Source: Psychrobacillus antarcticus (GTDB taxonomy: Bacteria; Bacillota; Bacilli; Bacillales_A; Planococcaceae). Taken from it: a DNA stretch of 64,000 nt. The DNA lies in NCBI RefSeq assembly GCF_029533155.1, contig NZ_JAIZDB010000019.1:1-64000 (forward strand). The letters are read 5' to 3'. Below the pieces are notes generated by a model. The model ran no database searches. It was not told where the DNA came from and worked only from the letters and a program-made list of their open reading frames with translations. The position numbers and the translations under genes were made by a program. The stretch's first letter is position 1. The number at the start of each line of letters is the position of its first letter. Positions 37,653 to 45,634 of this stretch are shown here, one piece after another.

Positions 37653-38612
37653 ATGTACGAAAACAATTTTCCATTCCCATCAGATGGGAAACGATATTAT
37701 ACATGGAATCGTTATTTACGAGATATATTTGGTATGAAAATTTTTAAAATAGCATTAGATGCTGGTTTTGATTGTCCTAATAGAGATGGTACTGTCGCAT
37801 TTGGTGGTTGCACTTTTTGTAGTGTAGCCGGAAGTGGTGATTTCGCTGGCGACAAAGTAGATCCTATTCCAGTTCAATTTGAAAAAATTAAGACAAACAT
37901 GCATGAAAAATGGAAAAACGGAAAATATATAGCTTATTTTCAAGCCTATACGAATACCCACGCCCCTCTTCCTGTTTTGAAAGAGAAATTTGAGGCTGCA
38001 CTAGCATTAGAAGGTGTAATAGGACTTTCTATTGCGACAAGACCCGATTGTTTACCAGATGATGTAGTGGAATATTTAGGGGAACTAAACAAGCGTACAT
38101 TTTTATGGGTAGAGCTTGGTCTTCAAACTGTCCATGAGAGAACAGCTAATTTGGTGAATCGTGCTCATGACTTCCCTACTTATATAGAAGGAGTCCAAAA
38201 ATTGAGGAAGCATGGCATTCCAATCTGTACGCATATTATAAATGGGCTACCCTTAGAAAACCGGGAAATGATGATGGAAACCGCAAGAGAAGTGGCCAAG
38301 CTAGACGTTCAAGGAATTAAAATTCATTTACTTCATTTACTAAAAGGGACACCATTGGTTAAACAATATGAAAAAGGGATGCTAGAGTTCATGGATCGCG
38401 ATGCTTATATCCAGCTAGTTGCAGATCAACTTGAGATCCTCCCCCCTGAGATGGTCGTACAACGAATAACAGGAGATGGTCCTATCGACTTAATGATCGG
38501 ACCGATGTGGAGTGTAAACAAATGGGATGTGTTAAATGGAATAGATGCTGAACTTGCCTCTCGGGAGAGTTACCAAGGAAAATATTATATAAAAAATGGT
38601 GTAGCAAAATGA
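37653..38612 (+). CDS. ytqA: Radical SAM protein of the YtqA (TIGR01212) family
   Basis: From ATG 37653 the protein is 319 residues. The iron-sulfur cluster motif is C41-x11-C53-x2-C56 in CPNRDGTVAFGGCTFC, the spacing of this family rather than the common Cx3Cx2C. The TIM-barrel region includes IATRPDCLPDDVVEYL and LWVELGLQT. YtqA has been proposed to work with YtqB on the wobble-uridine side chain of tRNA (mnm5s2U pathway); I recall this but cannot verify it here. AAGGAG is nine bases before the ATG. It overlaps ytqB by four bases. Confidence 0.9.
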   Translation: MYENNFPFPSDGKRYYTWNRYLRDIFGMKIFKIALDAGFDCPNRDGTVAFGGCTFCSVAGSGDFAGDKVDPIPVQFEKIKTNMHEKWKNGKYIAYFQAYTNTHAPLPVLKEKFEAALALEGVIGLSIATRPDCLPDDVVEYLGELNKRTFLWVELGLQTVHERTANLVNRAHDFPTYIEGVQKLRKHGIPICTHIINGLPLENREMMMETAREVAKLDVQGIKIHLLHLLKGTPLVKQYEKGMLEFMDRDAYIQLVADQLEILPPEMVVQRITGDGPIDLMIGPMWSVNKWDVLNGIDAELASRESYQGKYYIKNGVAK

Positions 38613-39175
38613 AACTAAAAAGAGTATTACCTTTTGCTAAACAATTGTTAATGTCTACAATCGTACCGGGAGATACTGTAGTGGATGCAACTGCAGGAAA
38701 TGGCCATGACACGTTGTTTTTAGCAGAGCTTGTTGGAGAGCATGGACATGTATATGCTTTTGACATTCAAACAGAAGCCATCCAAGCAACTACTAAAAGA
38801 TTAGAAGAAGCAAACAAATTAGAAATAGCAACATTAGTACAGGATGGGCATGAAAACCTTCATCTTTATATTCAACAAGAAGTTTCAGCGGCAATATTCA
38901 ATCTTGGCTACTTGCCTGGAAGTAATCATGGAATTATTACAAGAGGACATTCTACAAAGCAAGCAATTGAATCATTACTACCATTACTTAAAGTTGGAGG
39001 AATAATAGTATTAGTAGTTTACCAAGGTCATCAAGGTGGTAAAGAAGAAAAAGAGATAATTATCGAGTATGTGCAGAGTTTATCCCAATCCTTTGTCCAC
39101 GTATTAAGCTATCAATTTCTTAACCAACAAAATGATCCTCCATTTATCATCGCTATTGAAAAGATGAAAGAATAA
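38609..39175 (+). CDS. mnmM: YtqB/MnmM SAM-dependent methyltransferase
   Basis: The 188-residue class I methyltransferase has motif I VVDATAGNGHDTLFLAE (about 25-41), FNLGYLPGSNHGIIT (about 95-109) and ALLVYQGHxGG-type sequence (VVYQGHQGGKEEKE). YtqB is reported as MnmM, which methylates nm5s2U to mnm5s2U in the tRNA anticodon. The coupling with ytqA (ATGA overlap) supports this. The length is normal. Confidence 0.9.
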   Translation: MKLKRVLPFAKQLLMSTIVPGDTVVDATAGNGHDTLFLAELVGEHGHVYAFDIQTEAIQATTKRLEEANKLEIATLVQDGHENLHLYIQQEVSAAIFNLGYLPGSNHGIITRGHSTKQAIESLLPLLKVGGIIVLVVYQGHQGGKEEKEIIIEYVQSLSQSFVHVLSYQFLNQQNDPPFIIAIEKMKE

Positions 39176-39233
39176 AAGTAATTGTATATCTTGCTTCAAT
39201 AAGGGAAGTATAAGGAATAAAAGGAGTGAGTCC

Positions 39234-40316
39234 ATGCCAAAGATTGCTTCAATTAGTACATACAATCCTCCATATACATTGGAACAATCAAACATTGAAA
39301 GTCTCACAAAAGAGCTATTTCAAGATAAAATACCTCAATTGAATAGACTATTAAAAGTGTTTGAAAATGGAGATATAGAAACTCGCCATTTTTGTGTTCC
39401 TTTGGAATGGCATCAAATGGAACATAGCTTTGAAGAACGTAATAATTTGTATATAGAGTTAGCTACACAATATAGTATCGAAGTAATCGAACTTTGTTTA
39501 AATAATCATGATTTTTTAGAATCTTCCCTGCATCCTAGTGAAATTGATGCAATTGTATTTGTTAGTAGCACTGGTATATCTACCCCGAGTATTGATGCAC
39601 GGGTCATGAATCACCTGGCTTTTTCTGATCGGATGAAACGTATTCCATTATGGGGTTTAGGCTGTGCCGGTGGTGCATCTGGGATAAGCAGAGCATTCGA
39701 TTATTGCAAGGCGCATCCGACCGCAAAAGTATTAGTAGTTTGTGTAGAGCTCTGTAGTTTGACCTTTCAACCTAATGATTTTTCGAAAAGTAATTTAATA
39801 GGAGCCTCGTTATTTGCAGATGGAGCAGCATGTGCATTAGTTTGTGGAGATGATGCGAAGCTTACTACTACCAAACGAGTTCCTCACATAATCGCAACAG
39901 CTTCTAAATGGATGCCAGATTCAGTAGATGTGATGGGTTGGGATATTAAAAACAATGGACTGCATGTTGTATTTTCCAAAAGCATTCCTTCTATTATTAC
40001 TTCTTGGTTGGGCCCATTTGTAGATGATTTTCTAGGTGAGCAGCATGTGAAGAAGGAACAGTTAGCAAACTTTGTTGCACATCCCGGAGGAAAGAAAGTA
40101 TTAAAAGCATATGAGGAAACCCTGGACCTAACAGAACAACATACACACATCTCACGAGAGGTATTAAAGAGGAACGGGAATATGTCCTCCCCCACAGTTC
40201 TTTATGTATTGGAGCAATTTATGAAGGAACAACATAAAAACGAAGAATTAGGATTACTAGTCGCATTAGGTCCAGGTTTTTGCGGAGAAGCTGTATTACT
40301 AAATTGGAGGGATTAG
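39234..40316 (+). CDS. bpsA: Type III polyketide synthase (BpsA-like)
   Basis: The 360-residue chalcone/stilbene synthase-type enzyme is expected to extend long-chain acyl-CoA with malonyl-CoA to triketide pyrones. The catalytic Cys144 is in WGLGCAGGASG. The His is in NFVAHPGGKKVLKAYEE (about 281) and the Asn in KRNGNMSSPTVLYVLE (about 318), so the triad is complete. The methyltransferase gene follows at once, as in the B. subtilis bpsAB pair. Start at GGAGTGAGTCC-ATG. Confidence 0.92.
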   Translation: MPKIASISTYNPPYTLEQSNIESLTKELFQDKIPQLNRLLKVFENGDIETRHFCVPLEWHQMEHSFEERNNLYIELATQYSIEVIELCLNNHDFLESSLHPSEIDAIVFVSSTGISTPSIDARVMNHLAFSDRMKRIPLWGLGCAGGASGISRAFDYCKAHPTAKVLVVCVELCSLTFQPNDFSKSNLIGASLFADGAACALVCGDDAKLTTTKRVPHIIATASKWMPDSVDVMGWDIKNNGLHVVFSKSIPSIITSWLGPFVDDFLGEQHVKKEQLANFVAHPGGKKVLKAYEETLDLTEQHTHISREVLKRNGNMSSPTVLYVLEQFMKEQHKNEELGLLVALGPGFCGEAVLLNWRD

Positions 40317-40317
40317 T

Positions 40318-40860
40318 TTGTTATTCTTCATCATCATATCGCTAGTGATTACTCAGAGACTTATCGAGGTTGCGATCGCTAAACGCAATGAAAAAAGGAT
40401 GCTTGCCAGGGGAGCTTATGAAGTTGGCGCATCACATTATCCTTATATGGTGACGATGCATGTATGTTTTTTTATAAGCCTTATAGTAGAAGTATTAGTT
40501 TTTAACCGAGCAATATCACCTTTGCTTCCGATATTTCTGTTACTTTTTATCTTTGTTCAATTATTGCGCATTTGGTGCTTAACATCTCTAGGTTCTTTTT
40601 GGAATACTAAAATCATCATTTTACCAGATGCAAATGTCGTTAGAAGTGGACCATATACCTTTATGCGACATCCGAACTATGTGGTTGTTTGTTTAGAAAT
40701 CGTATTATTACCATTTATGTTTCAAGCATATTTTACAGCTATTTCCTTTACACTGTTGAATCTCGCTATGCTTTCTGTAAGAATTCCTACGGAAGAAAAA
40801 GCATTAAGAGAAGCTACTAATTATACAGACGAATTTAAAAAGAAGATTTCGGCATTATGA
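40318..40860 (+). CDS. bpsB: Isoprenylcysteine carboxyl methyltransferase-family protein (BpsB-like)
   Basis: The 180-residue membrane protein has about five transmembrane helices. The ICMT motif region has GPYTFMRHPNYVVVCLEI (about 116-133) followed by a C-terminal E-E-K. In B. subtilis BpsB methylates the alkylpyrones made by BpsA. The TTG start at 40318 has GGAGG seven bases upstream; the gene begins one base after bpsA. The terminator hairpin overlaps its stop codon. Confidence 0.87.
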   Translation: MLFFIIISLVITQRLIEVAIAKRNEKRMLARGAYEVGASHYPYMVTMHVCFFISLIVEVLVFNRAISPLLPIFLLLFIFVQLLRIWCLTSLGSFWNTKIIILPDANVVRSGPYTFMRHPNYVVVCLEIVLLPFMFQAYFTAISFTLLNLAMLSVRIPTEEKALREATNYTDEFKKKISAL

Positions 40861-40876
40861 CCGAAATCTTCTTTTC
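40838..40876. terminator. Terminator overlapping the bpsB stop
   Basis: Perfect stem AAGAAGATTTCGG / CCGAAATCTTCTT with the TGA stop codon in the loop and T residues after it. It also serves the convergent ABC operon. Confidence 0.88.
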
Positions 40877-40916
40877 TTATTGACTCATTTCTTTATAAAT
40901 AACATAAACAGAACAC

Positions 40917-41852
40917 CTATGCTTTTACATCTCTTTTAATAAACGTCATAAAGCTTAATACCAAAAAGACTATAGCATAAATAGCGAGGACTGTTAATGA
41001 CATAAATAAAGTTGTTTCCTCTATAAAATATTCTTTTCTAAGATGTTGCGTTAAATCGGAATGCGTTAACCATATATATTCCACTGGTATATACTTTTGC
41101 AAGAGCATTATGATCATTGGTCCCATCATTAAAAATAGCATGGATAAAGCTATAGCAATGGAAGGTGAACTAAATACCGTTCCGATAAAGAATGCAAATA
41201 GTATAGACATAGTGAAATCTCCTAAGGAGTACACATACGTTAACAAGATATCTTTCATCGTATTGGTTTGTTGCACAACACCGTCAACAATGGTCAGATC
41301 GACTCCTGTAGCAGTGCCAAACAATATAAATCCAAGTACGGTAGTGAGGATAATTGTCACTATTATTAAAGTAAAACCAAACAAGAATATCGTTATTAGT
41401 TTAGAGGCTAACACTTTGAATCGGGAAACCGGTCTTGTTAAAAGCATCTTAATCGTACCATCTGTATATTCCTGCGATACAATGGATGCACCTGGAATAA
41501 CAGTTAACAATGTAATAAGCACCATTATAGATGCACCAAATGCCATATTACCTTCCATACTTTGGTTCACTTGAGGTGCTGCATTATTGTCCAAGCGATA
41601 TTGTGCCATCGCCTTTTGATCCTCAAAAATCTGGATGGACCATTCATCTAAATCTGGTGTTTGAAGCTGTGTATTGGCATCATCAATCAACGATTGTTGT
41701 TCCTGCTTCCAATCTGAGGTGTTTACTTCATCCATAGTCACTTTATCTAATACACCAAATCCAATAATAACTAATAATAAAATACCTAAGATAGCCCATG
41801 TACCTTTTTTATGCCATAATTTCATCCATTCATTTTGTATCAAACTAAACAA
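40917..41852 (-). CDS. ABC-2-type transporter permease
   Basis: The 311-residue membrane protein has one N-terminal helix (about 20-38), a soluble loop (about 40-100) and five more helices. This is the layout of ABC-2 permeases such as those of lantibiotic-immunity or YtrC/D transporters. The loop between helices 1 and 2 is extracellular. It overlaps the ATPase gene upstream by eight bases. The transported substrate is unknown. Confidence 0.87.
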   Translation of the reverse strand: MFSLIQNEWMKLWHKKGTWAILGILLLVIIGFGVLDKVTMDEVNTSDWKQEQQSLIDDANTQLQTPDLDEWSIQIFEDQKAMAQYRLDNNAAPQVNQSMEGNMAFGASIMVLITLLTVIPGASIVSQEYTDGTIKMLLTRPVSRFKVLASKLITIFLFGFTLIIVTIILTTVLGFILFGTATGVDLTIVDGVVQQTNTMKDILLTYVYSLGDFTMSILFAFFIGTVFSSPSIAIALSMLFLMMGPMIIMLLQKYIPVEYIWLTHSDLTQHLRKEYFIEETTLFMSLTVLAIYAIVFLVLSFMTFIKRDVKA

Positions 41853-42750
41853 TTTGACCGCCTCCTGTCATTTGAAGGAACTGCTCTTCAAGCGATTCAT
41901 GCACGGCTGAAACAGCAAAAATTTGAACCTGTTGTCCCACTAGTTCATTGATAAGCGCTGGTACCTTCTCTTCTTTCAATTCAAGTAAAAATACCCCTTG
42001 ATTGATTGTAAATATGTAGCCATTTGAACTTAAATAGCCTTCTACTAATTCTGCTGGTTCTGCTTTAAGTTGCATTCGTGTCTTTTCATCACTTTGAATC
42101 ATCCGTTCATCAATGAGCTTACCGTTTTGTATAACAGCCACACGGTCACACATTAACTCTATTTCTGATAACAGATGACTAGAGACAAAAATAGAAACGT
42201 TATTCTCCACAGCTATTTTCCGAAGATATGTCCGGAACTCTCGAATTCCCGCCGGATCCAGGCCATTCGTTGGTTCATCTAATATTAAGAATTTCGGATT
42301 ATGTAGTAATGCTTGTGCTAATCCTAACCGTTGACGCATCCCTAATGAATACGTCGATACTTTTTCGTTAATGCGCTTTGACAAACCTACTTGGTCAATT
42401 ATTTCATCAATTCGTTCCTTTGTTACACCTTTATGCATTCTGGAAAAATGAAGTAAGTTTTTGTAACCTGACATATACTTATACATTTCCGGATTTTCTA
42501 CAATTACCCCTACATTCGAAATTGCCTTTTCGTAATCATTTGCTATAGATGCACCCTCAATTGTAATTGTTCCACTAGTTAGTTTCATAAGACCTGTCAT
42601 TAAGCGAACTGTTGTTGTTTTACCAGCCCCATTTGGTCCTAAAAATCCAGTAATCTGTCCTGGAAATAACTCTAGTGATAGATTATCAATAAGTGTTTTT
42701 CCTTTAATAACCTTCGTAACATTTTTTAATACAACTATTGGTTTTGACAC
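41845..42750 (-). CDS. ABC transporter ATP-binding protein (BcrA-type)
   Basis: The 301-residue ATPase shows Walker A GPNGAGKTT (about 38-46), the signature YSLGMRQRLGLAQALL, Walker B FLILDEPTNGLDP, and VSSHLL in the switch region. A C-terminal extension of about 80 residues is typical of the BcrA/antimicrobial-peptide group. It should pair with the permease gene that overlaps it. It lies one base after the second ATPase gene. Confidence 0.9.
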   Translation of the reverse strand: MSKPIVVLKNVTKVIKGKTLIDNLSLELFPGQITGFLGPNGAGKTTTVRLMTGLMKLTSGTITIEGASIANDYEKAISNVGVIVENPEMYKYMSGYKNLLHFSRMHKGVTKERIDEIIDQVGLSKRINEKVSTYSLGMRQRLGLAQALLHNPKFLILDEPTNGLDPAGIREFRTYLRKIAVENNVSIFVSSHLLSEIELMCDRVAVIQNGKLIDERMIQSDEKTRMQLKAEPAELVEGYLSSNGYIFTINQGVFLLELKEEKVPALINELVGQQVQIFAVSAVHESLEEQFLQMTGGGQIV

Positions 42751-42751
42751 T

Positions 42752-43453
42752 TCATTTCACCTTCTCTTTCGTTACATATTTCATCCAGCTCACTGCATCC
42801 TGATTGGTTTCAAAACGGATTGTTTCTAAATCATCCTGTGCGATAACTTTTCCTTGCTTTAATACGATGAGTTGATCGAGTATCGGTTCAACGTCATGTA
42901 ATTCATGGGTAGATAAAATAATGGATTGTTCTTCCATATTTACAAATTGAATAAGCCCCTTTATCAAGGATTCTCGTACGATTGGGTCTAACCCAGAAAA
43001 CGGTTCATCCATCACATAATAAGATGTATTTCTACCAAGAGTCGCTGCCATTTTCGCTCTACCACGATTCCCTTTTGAAAGCTTTTTCAATTTCACATTA
43101 ACATCTACCTCTAAAAAATTGGCTACCTCTAATGCCTTCTGAACAGAAAAATCCTTAAATTGAGATGCATAAAATGCCAAAAGCTCCTTCGTTGTATAAA
43201 AGCTATAAAACAAATCCGTATCAGGTAAATAGGCAATGTCATTTGCATGTATTCTAGTTAAGGACTCGTTATGAATAGAAATAGTTCCCTTCCGAGGTCT
43301 TTGGATACCAGCAATTATTTTCAATAACGTCGATTTACCACTGCCATTTTCCCCTGCTATACCTATTGTCTGCCCTAATGGAAACAATAGTGATATATCC
43401 GAAAGTACTTCCTGCCTTTGGTAATTAAACGAGACATGTTGAAGTTGAATCAT
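42752..43453 (-). CDS. ABC transporter ATP-binding protein (YtrB-like)
   Basis: The 233-residue ATPase has Walker A GENGSGKST (about 36-44), a variant signature LSKGNRGRAKMAATLG and Walker B YYVMDEPFSGLDP, then STHELHD. The LSKGN form is typical of YtrB/YhcG-type ATPases found with GntR regulators. Its membrane partner is probably the hydrophobic protein encoded first in the operon. It overlaps the regulator gene by four bases. Confidence 0.9.
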   Translation of the reverse strand: MIQLQHVSFNYQRQEVLSDISLLFPLGQTIGIAGENGSGKSTLLKIIAGIQRPRKGTISIHNESLTRIHANDIAYLPDTDLFYSFYTTKELLAFYASQFKDFSVQKALEVANFLEVDVNVKLKKLSKGNRGRAKMAATLGRNTSYYVMDEPFSGLDPIVRESLIKGLIQFVNMEEQSIILSTHELHDVEPILDQLIVLKQGKVIAQDDLETIRFETNQDAVSWMKYVTKEKVK

Positions 43454-43815
43454 TGAGTCCCTTCCTCTCTTTGCAAAATTTGAACAATCTCTTCCCTTGA
43501 AAAACCAAATGCTGCAATAGACTGAAGAAACTGGTTGACCAATTTCACTTTCATATCCTCACGCAAACGCAAAATACGTCCTTCTTCTGATGTGATAAAT
43601 GTCCCTTGCCCTCGCTTCGTCTCTGTTAGCTCCATCGATTCAAGCTCCTTATATACACGTTGTACGGTGTTGACATTAACACCAACCTCCAATGAATATT
43701 CTCGAACGGATTGCATTTTATCTCCGGGTTGAAGCTTTCCTTTTAATATATCCCCACAGATTATATCCACTAGTTGACTATAAATAGGCTTATCACGAGT
43801 GAAGTCCTGCGTCAT
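43450..43815 (-). CDS. GntR-family (YtrA-type) repressor
   Basis: The 121-residue regulator is a short YtrA-subfamily GntR protein. It has an N-terminal winged helix (about 10-75, YSQLVDIICGDILKGKLQPGDKM ... VNVNTVQRVYKELE) and a short helical tail of about 40 residues for dimerisation. The start at ATG 43815 overlaps the stop of the preceding gene by four bases and has GAGGGTGG upstream. An in-frame GTG further upstream is not needed. It likely binds the GTGTA-N5-TACAC palindrome in the operon promoter. Confidence 0.9.
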   Translation of the reverse strand: MTQDFTRDKPIYSQLVDIICGDILKGKLQPGDKMQSVREYSLEVGVNVNTVQRVYKELESMELTETKRGQGTFITSEEGRILRLREDMKVKLVNQFLQSIAAFGFSREEIVQILQREEGTQ

Positions 43816-44579
43816 CTCGTAACCACCCTCTCTAACCATTTACAAACACTCCAAAATAACAAAACAAATATGATCCAGTAAAACAATTCCTCAACTATAT
43901 AAATCGATCCTATATCCAAGAAAAAATTACTTTTTGTAATAGTGGGTAAATAATTCTCGATAAATTTTAGCGATATTTCCCCTTGGGTAAGCACCTTATC
44001 TAATGAAAGAAAACTAATCAGTTTCGGTAAATAACTAGCAATTAAAAAGACAATTACCACCGTAGTAATTAGAGAAAATTTACCAATCCAGTATTTACCT
44101 TCTAAATATATTGCCCAGAAAAATAACCATATAATATTTACAAAGATGCCGACAAAGAACATTAAAAAAAGTAATAATAGCTGCAAATTAAGCAAATTTG
44201 CAAAGTTTCCTACAAAGAAATCTGATAAGAAATATATCCCTCCTGAAGTGATAAACACATTACCAGTAAAATAAATAAATAAACTAAATAAAAATTTTGC
44301 ACCAATCAATGTATGCATAGAATGAGGATTATGCAGCCACATTTCTTTTTTCGTATTATCATAATTTATCGAGTTATTGAATTGAAATATGATATTAATA
44401 ACATTAAAGACAAGCATTACAAACATTAAAATCATTCTTATTTCCTGAATAGGTATCTCGTTTATTAAATATCTTCCCAATATTATCGAAAGAATTAATA
44501 CAACCCCAATACCCATTACTGCTGATCCGAAAAGCCACGACTTGTATAAAGCCCATTCCTTCAACAACAATCCTTTCAA
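43812..44579 (-). CDS. Hydrophobic protein, probable ABC permease
   Basis: From the TTG at 44579 the protein is 255 residues with six predicted membrane segments. Examples are WLFGSAVMGIGVVLILSII, ILMFVMLVFNVINIIFQF and LFLMFFVGIFVNIIWLFFW. No family motif is seen, but its place with YtrB-like ATPase and GntR genes suggests the permease of that ATPase. TTG 44579 has AAAGGAG eight bases upstream, while the ATG at 44600 has no ribosome site. It is the first gene of the operon. Confidence 0.72.
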   Translation of the reverse strand: MKGLLLKEWALYKSWLFGSAVMGIGVVLILSIILGRYLINEIPIQEIRMILMFVMLVFNVINIIFQFNNSINYDNTKKEMWLHNPHSMHTLIGAKFLFSLFIYFTGNVFITSGGIYFLSDFFVGNFANLLNLQLLLLFLMFFVGIFVNIIWLFFWAIYLEGKYWIGKFSLITTVVIVFLIASYLPKLISFLSLDKVLTQGEISLKFIENYLPTITKSNFFLDIGSIYIVEELFYWIIFVLLFWSVCKWLERVVTR

Positions 44580-44609
44580 TATTCCATCTCCTTTTTTCAT
44601 CGCTCATCG

Positions 44610-44664
44610 GTGTACTAGTTACACATTACACTAATACTATATAATAGATTATTTTAATTTTCAA
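44610..44664 (-). promoter_or_regulatory. Promoter and GntR operator of the ABC operon
   Basis: The minus strand shows TTGAAA (44659-44664), a 17-base spacer and TATAGT as -35/-10. The palindrome GTGTA-ACTAG-TACAC at 44610-44624 follows downstream. This matches the YtrA-type operator style (GTGTA...TACAC), so repression by the operon's own GntR protein is likely. Confidence 0.75.
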
Positions 44665-44687
44665 GTATTTTATCTGATCGAAAACAA

Positions 44688-44721
44688 AAATAAAAATAAC
44701 CCCGTCAGAACTGACGGGGTT
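44688..44721 (-). terminator. Terminator of the ArsR/SRPBCC operon
   Basis: Perfect stem AACCCCGTCAG / CTGACGGGGTT with a two-base loop and a T-rich tail on the minus strand, about 10 bases after the ArsR-type stop. Confidence 0.9.
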
Positions 44722-44731
44722 GAATTAGCTA

Positions 44732-45064
44732 TTATTTATTTATGTCTTCATTTTCAACTAAGAACTTCAATCTAGAAAGTTTATTATTCCAGAACTGTTC
44801 ATAGTAAGCAAGCCACTCATTTACTTCCGTCAATGGCTCAGGTTGCAAGTGATACACTTTTTCTCTGCCAATTTTTTTTCCATTGACTAGACCAACTTCA
44901 GTTAATACATTGAGATGCTTCACAATTGCTGTTCTGCTCATATCATATTGAGAAGAGATTTCAGCAATAGATCTCTCTTTAAATGCTAGTAGTCGGAGTA
45001 CATCTCTCCTAGTTGGATCAGCAATTGCTTGAAAAACATCCACCTTTTTGGCTGCTCCGTTCAT
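44732..45064 (-). CDS. ArsR-family transcriptional regulator
   Basis: The 110-residue winged-helix protein has FQAIADPTRRDVLRLL at about 10-25 and the recognition region YDMSRTAIVKHLNVLTEVGLV at about 40-60. It lacks the metal-binding ELCVCDL box, so it is probably not a metal sensor. It belongs to the group often coupled to SRPBCC genes. The start and the stop of the SRPBCC gene share one base. Two operator-like repeats in the operon promoter suggest autoregulation. Confidence 0.9.
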   Translation of the reverse strand: MNGAAKKVDVFQAIADPTRRDVLRLLAFKERSIAEISSQYDMSRTAIVKHLNVLTEVGLVNGKKIGREKVYHLQPEPLTEVNEWLAYYEQFWNNKLSRLKFLVENEDINK

Positions 45065-45489
45065 TAAGCTTCAACCACTTGCTTAAATTTATTTTGTACA
45101 ATTCCAACCCAACCTTGTTCCATTGTGCCACGGACAGCATCATTAGACATATTTGCTTTCGGTACAATGGATTGTCCGTCTTTCCAACCACCATGAATTA
45201 ATGTGAATTCCGTTTGAGAACCAACTTCTTTCAATAGAAATGTTATAAACCAACCATCTGTATCCCATTGAAACGACAGTTTATGTGGTTCGTCAATTTC
45301 AAGTATCTTACAAGGGGATGGACCAAATGGAGATTGGATAGTAAATTCGTATCCTTCTTGTGCTTGAAAATCATTCGGCATAAACCAAGCAGAGATTCCT
45401 TCTGCAGTCGAAACATAATCCCACACCTTTTGAATTGGTGCCTCTACTAAAATAGTTTGTGTAATATCAGGTAAATTATCTTTCATCAT
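45064..45489 (-). CDS. SRPBCC (AHSA1-type) domain protein
   Basis: The 141-residue protein is a single START-like/Aha1 C-terminal fold: ILVEAPIQKVWDYVSTAEGISAWF near the N-terminus, LSFQWDTDGWFITFLLKE in the middle and GWKDG. Such proteins bind hydrophobic ligands, and several pair with ArsR regulators. The ligand is unknown. The ribosome site is AAGGAGAAAC. It is first of the two-gene operon. Confidence 0.88.
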   Translation of the reverse strand: MMKDNLPDITQTILVEAPIQKVWDYVSTAEGISAWFMPNDFQAQEGYEFTIQSPFGPSPCKILEIDEPHKLSFQWDTDGWFITFLLKEVGSQTEFTLIHGGWKDGQSIVPKANMSNDAVRGTMEQGWVGIVQNKFKQVVEA

Positions 45490-45516
45490 AAGTTTCTCCT
45501 TTTCAACATAAATATG

Positions 45517-45563
45517 TAACCCTTAGGTGTTGAATTATATATAACCAAAAGGTGTTATGTCAA
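45517..45563 (-). promoter_or_regulatory. Promoter with twin operators for the SRPBCC/ArsR operon
   Basis: TTGACA (45558-45563), an 18-base spacer and TATAAT (45534-45539) on the minus strand form a consensus promoter. Two copies of TAACC-N4-6-GGTGTT-like sequence lie at 45517-45532 and 45542-45557, 25 bases apart. One fills the spacer and the other is just downstream of -10, ideal for repression. Confidence 0.75.
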
Positions 45564-45596
45564 CTTAAATTATTTATATTTCTTTTGTTACTCCAC

Positions 45597-45630
45597 AAAA
45601 ATCGCATCTACTACTAGTAGATGCGATTTT
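45597..45630 (-). terminator. Terminator of the alpha/beta-hydrolase gene
   Basis: Stem AAATCGCATCTACTA / TAGTAGATGCGATTT with almost no loop, followed by T residues on the minus strand. Confidence 0.88.
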
Positions 45631-45634
45631 ATAT

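Noticed and set aside
44404-44607. 67-codon minus-strand frame overlapping the hydrophobic gene
   Set aside because: Out-of-frame shadow of the membrane-protein gene, without a ribosome site.
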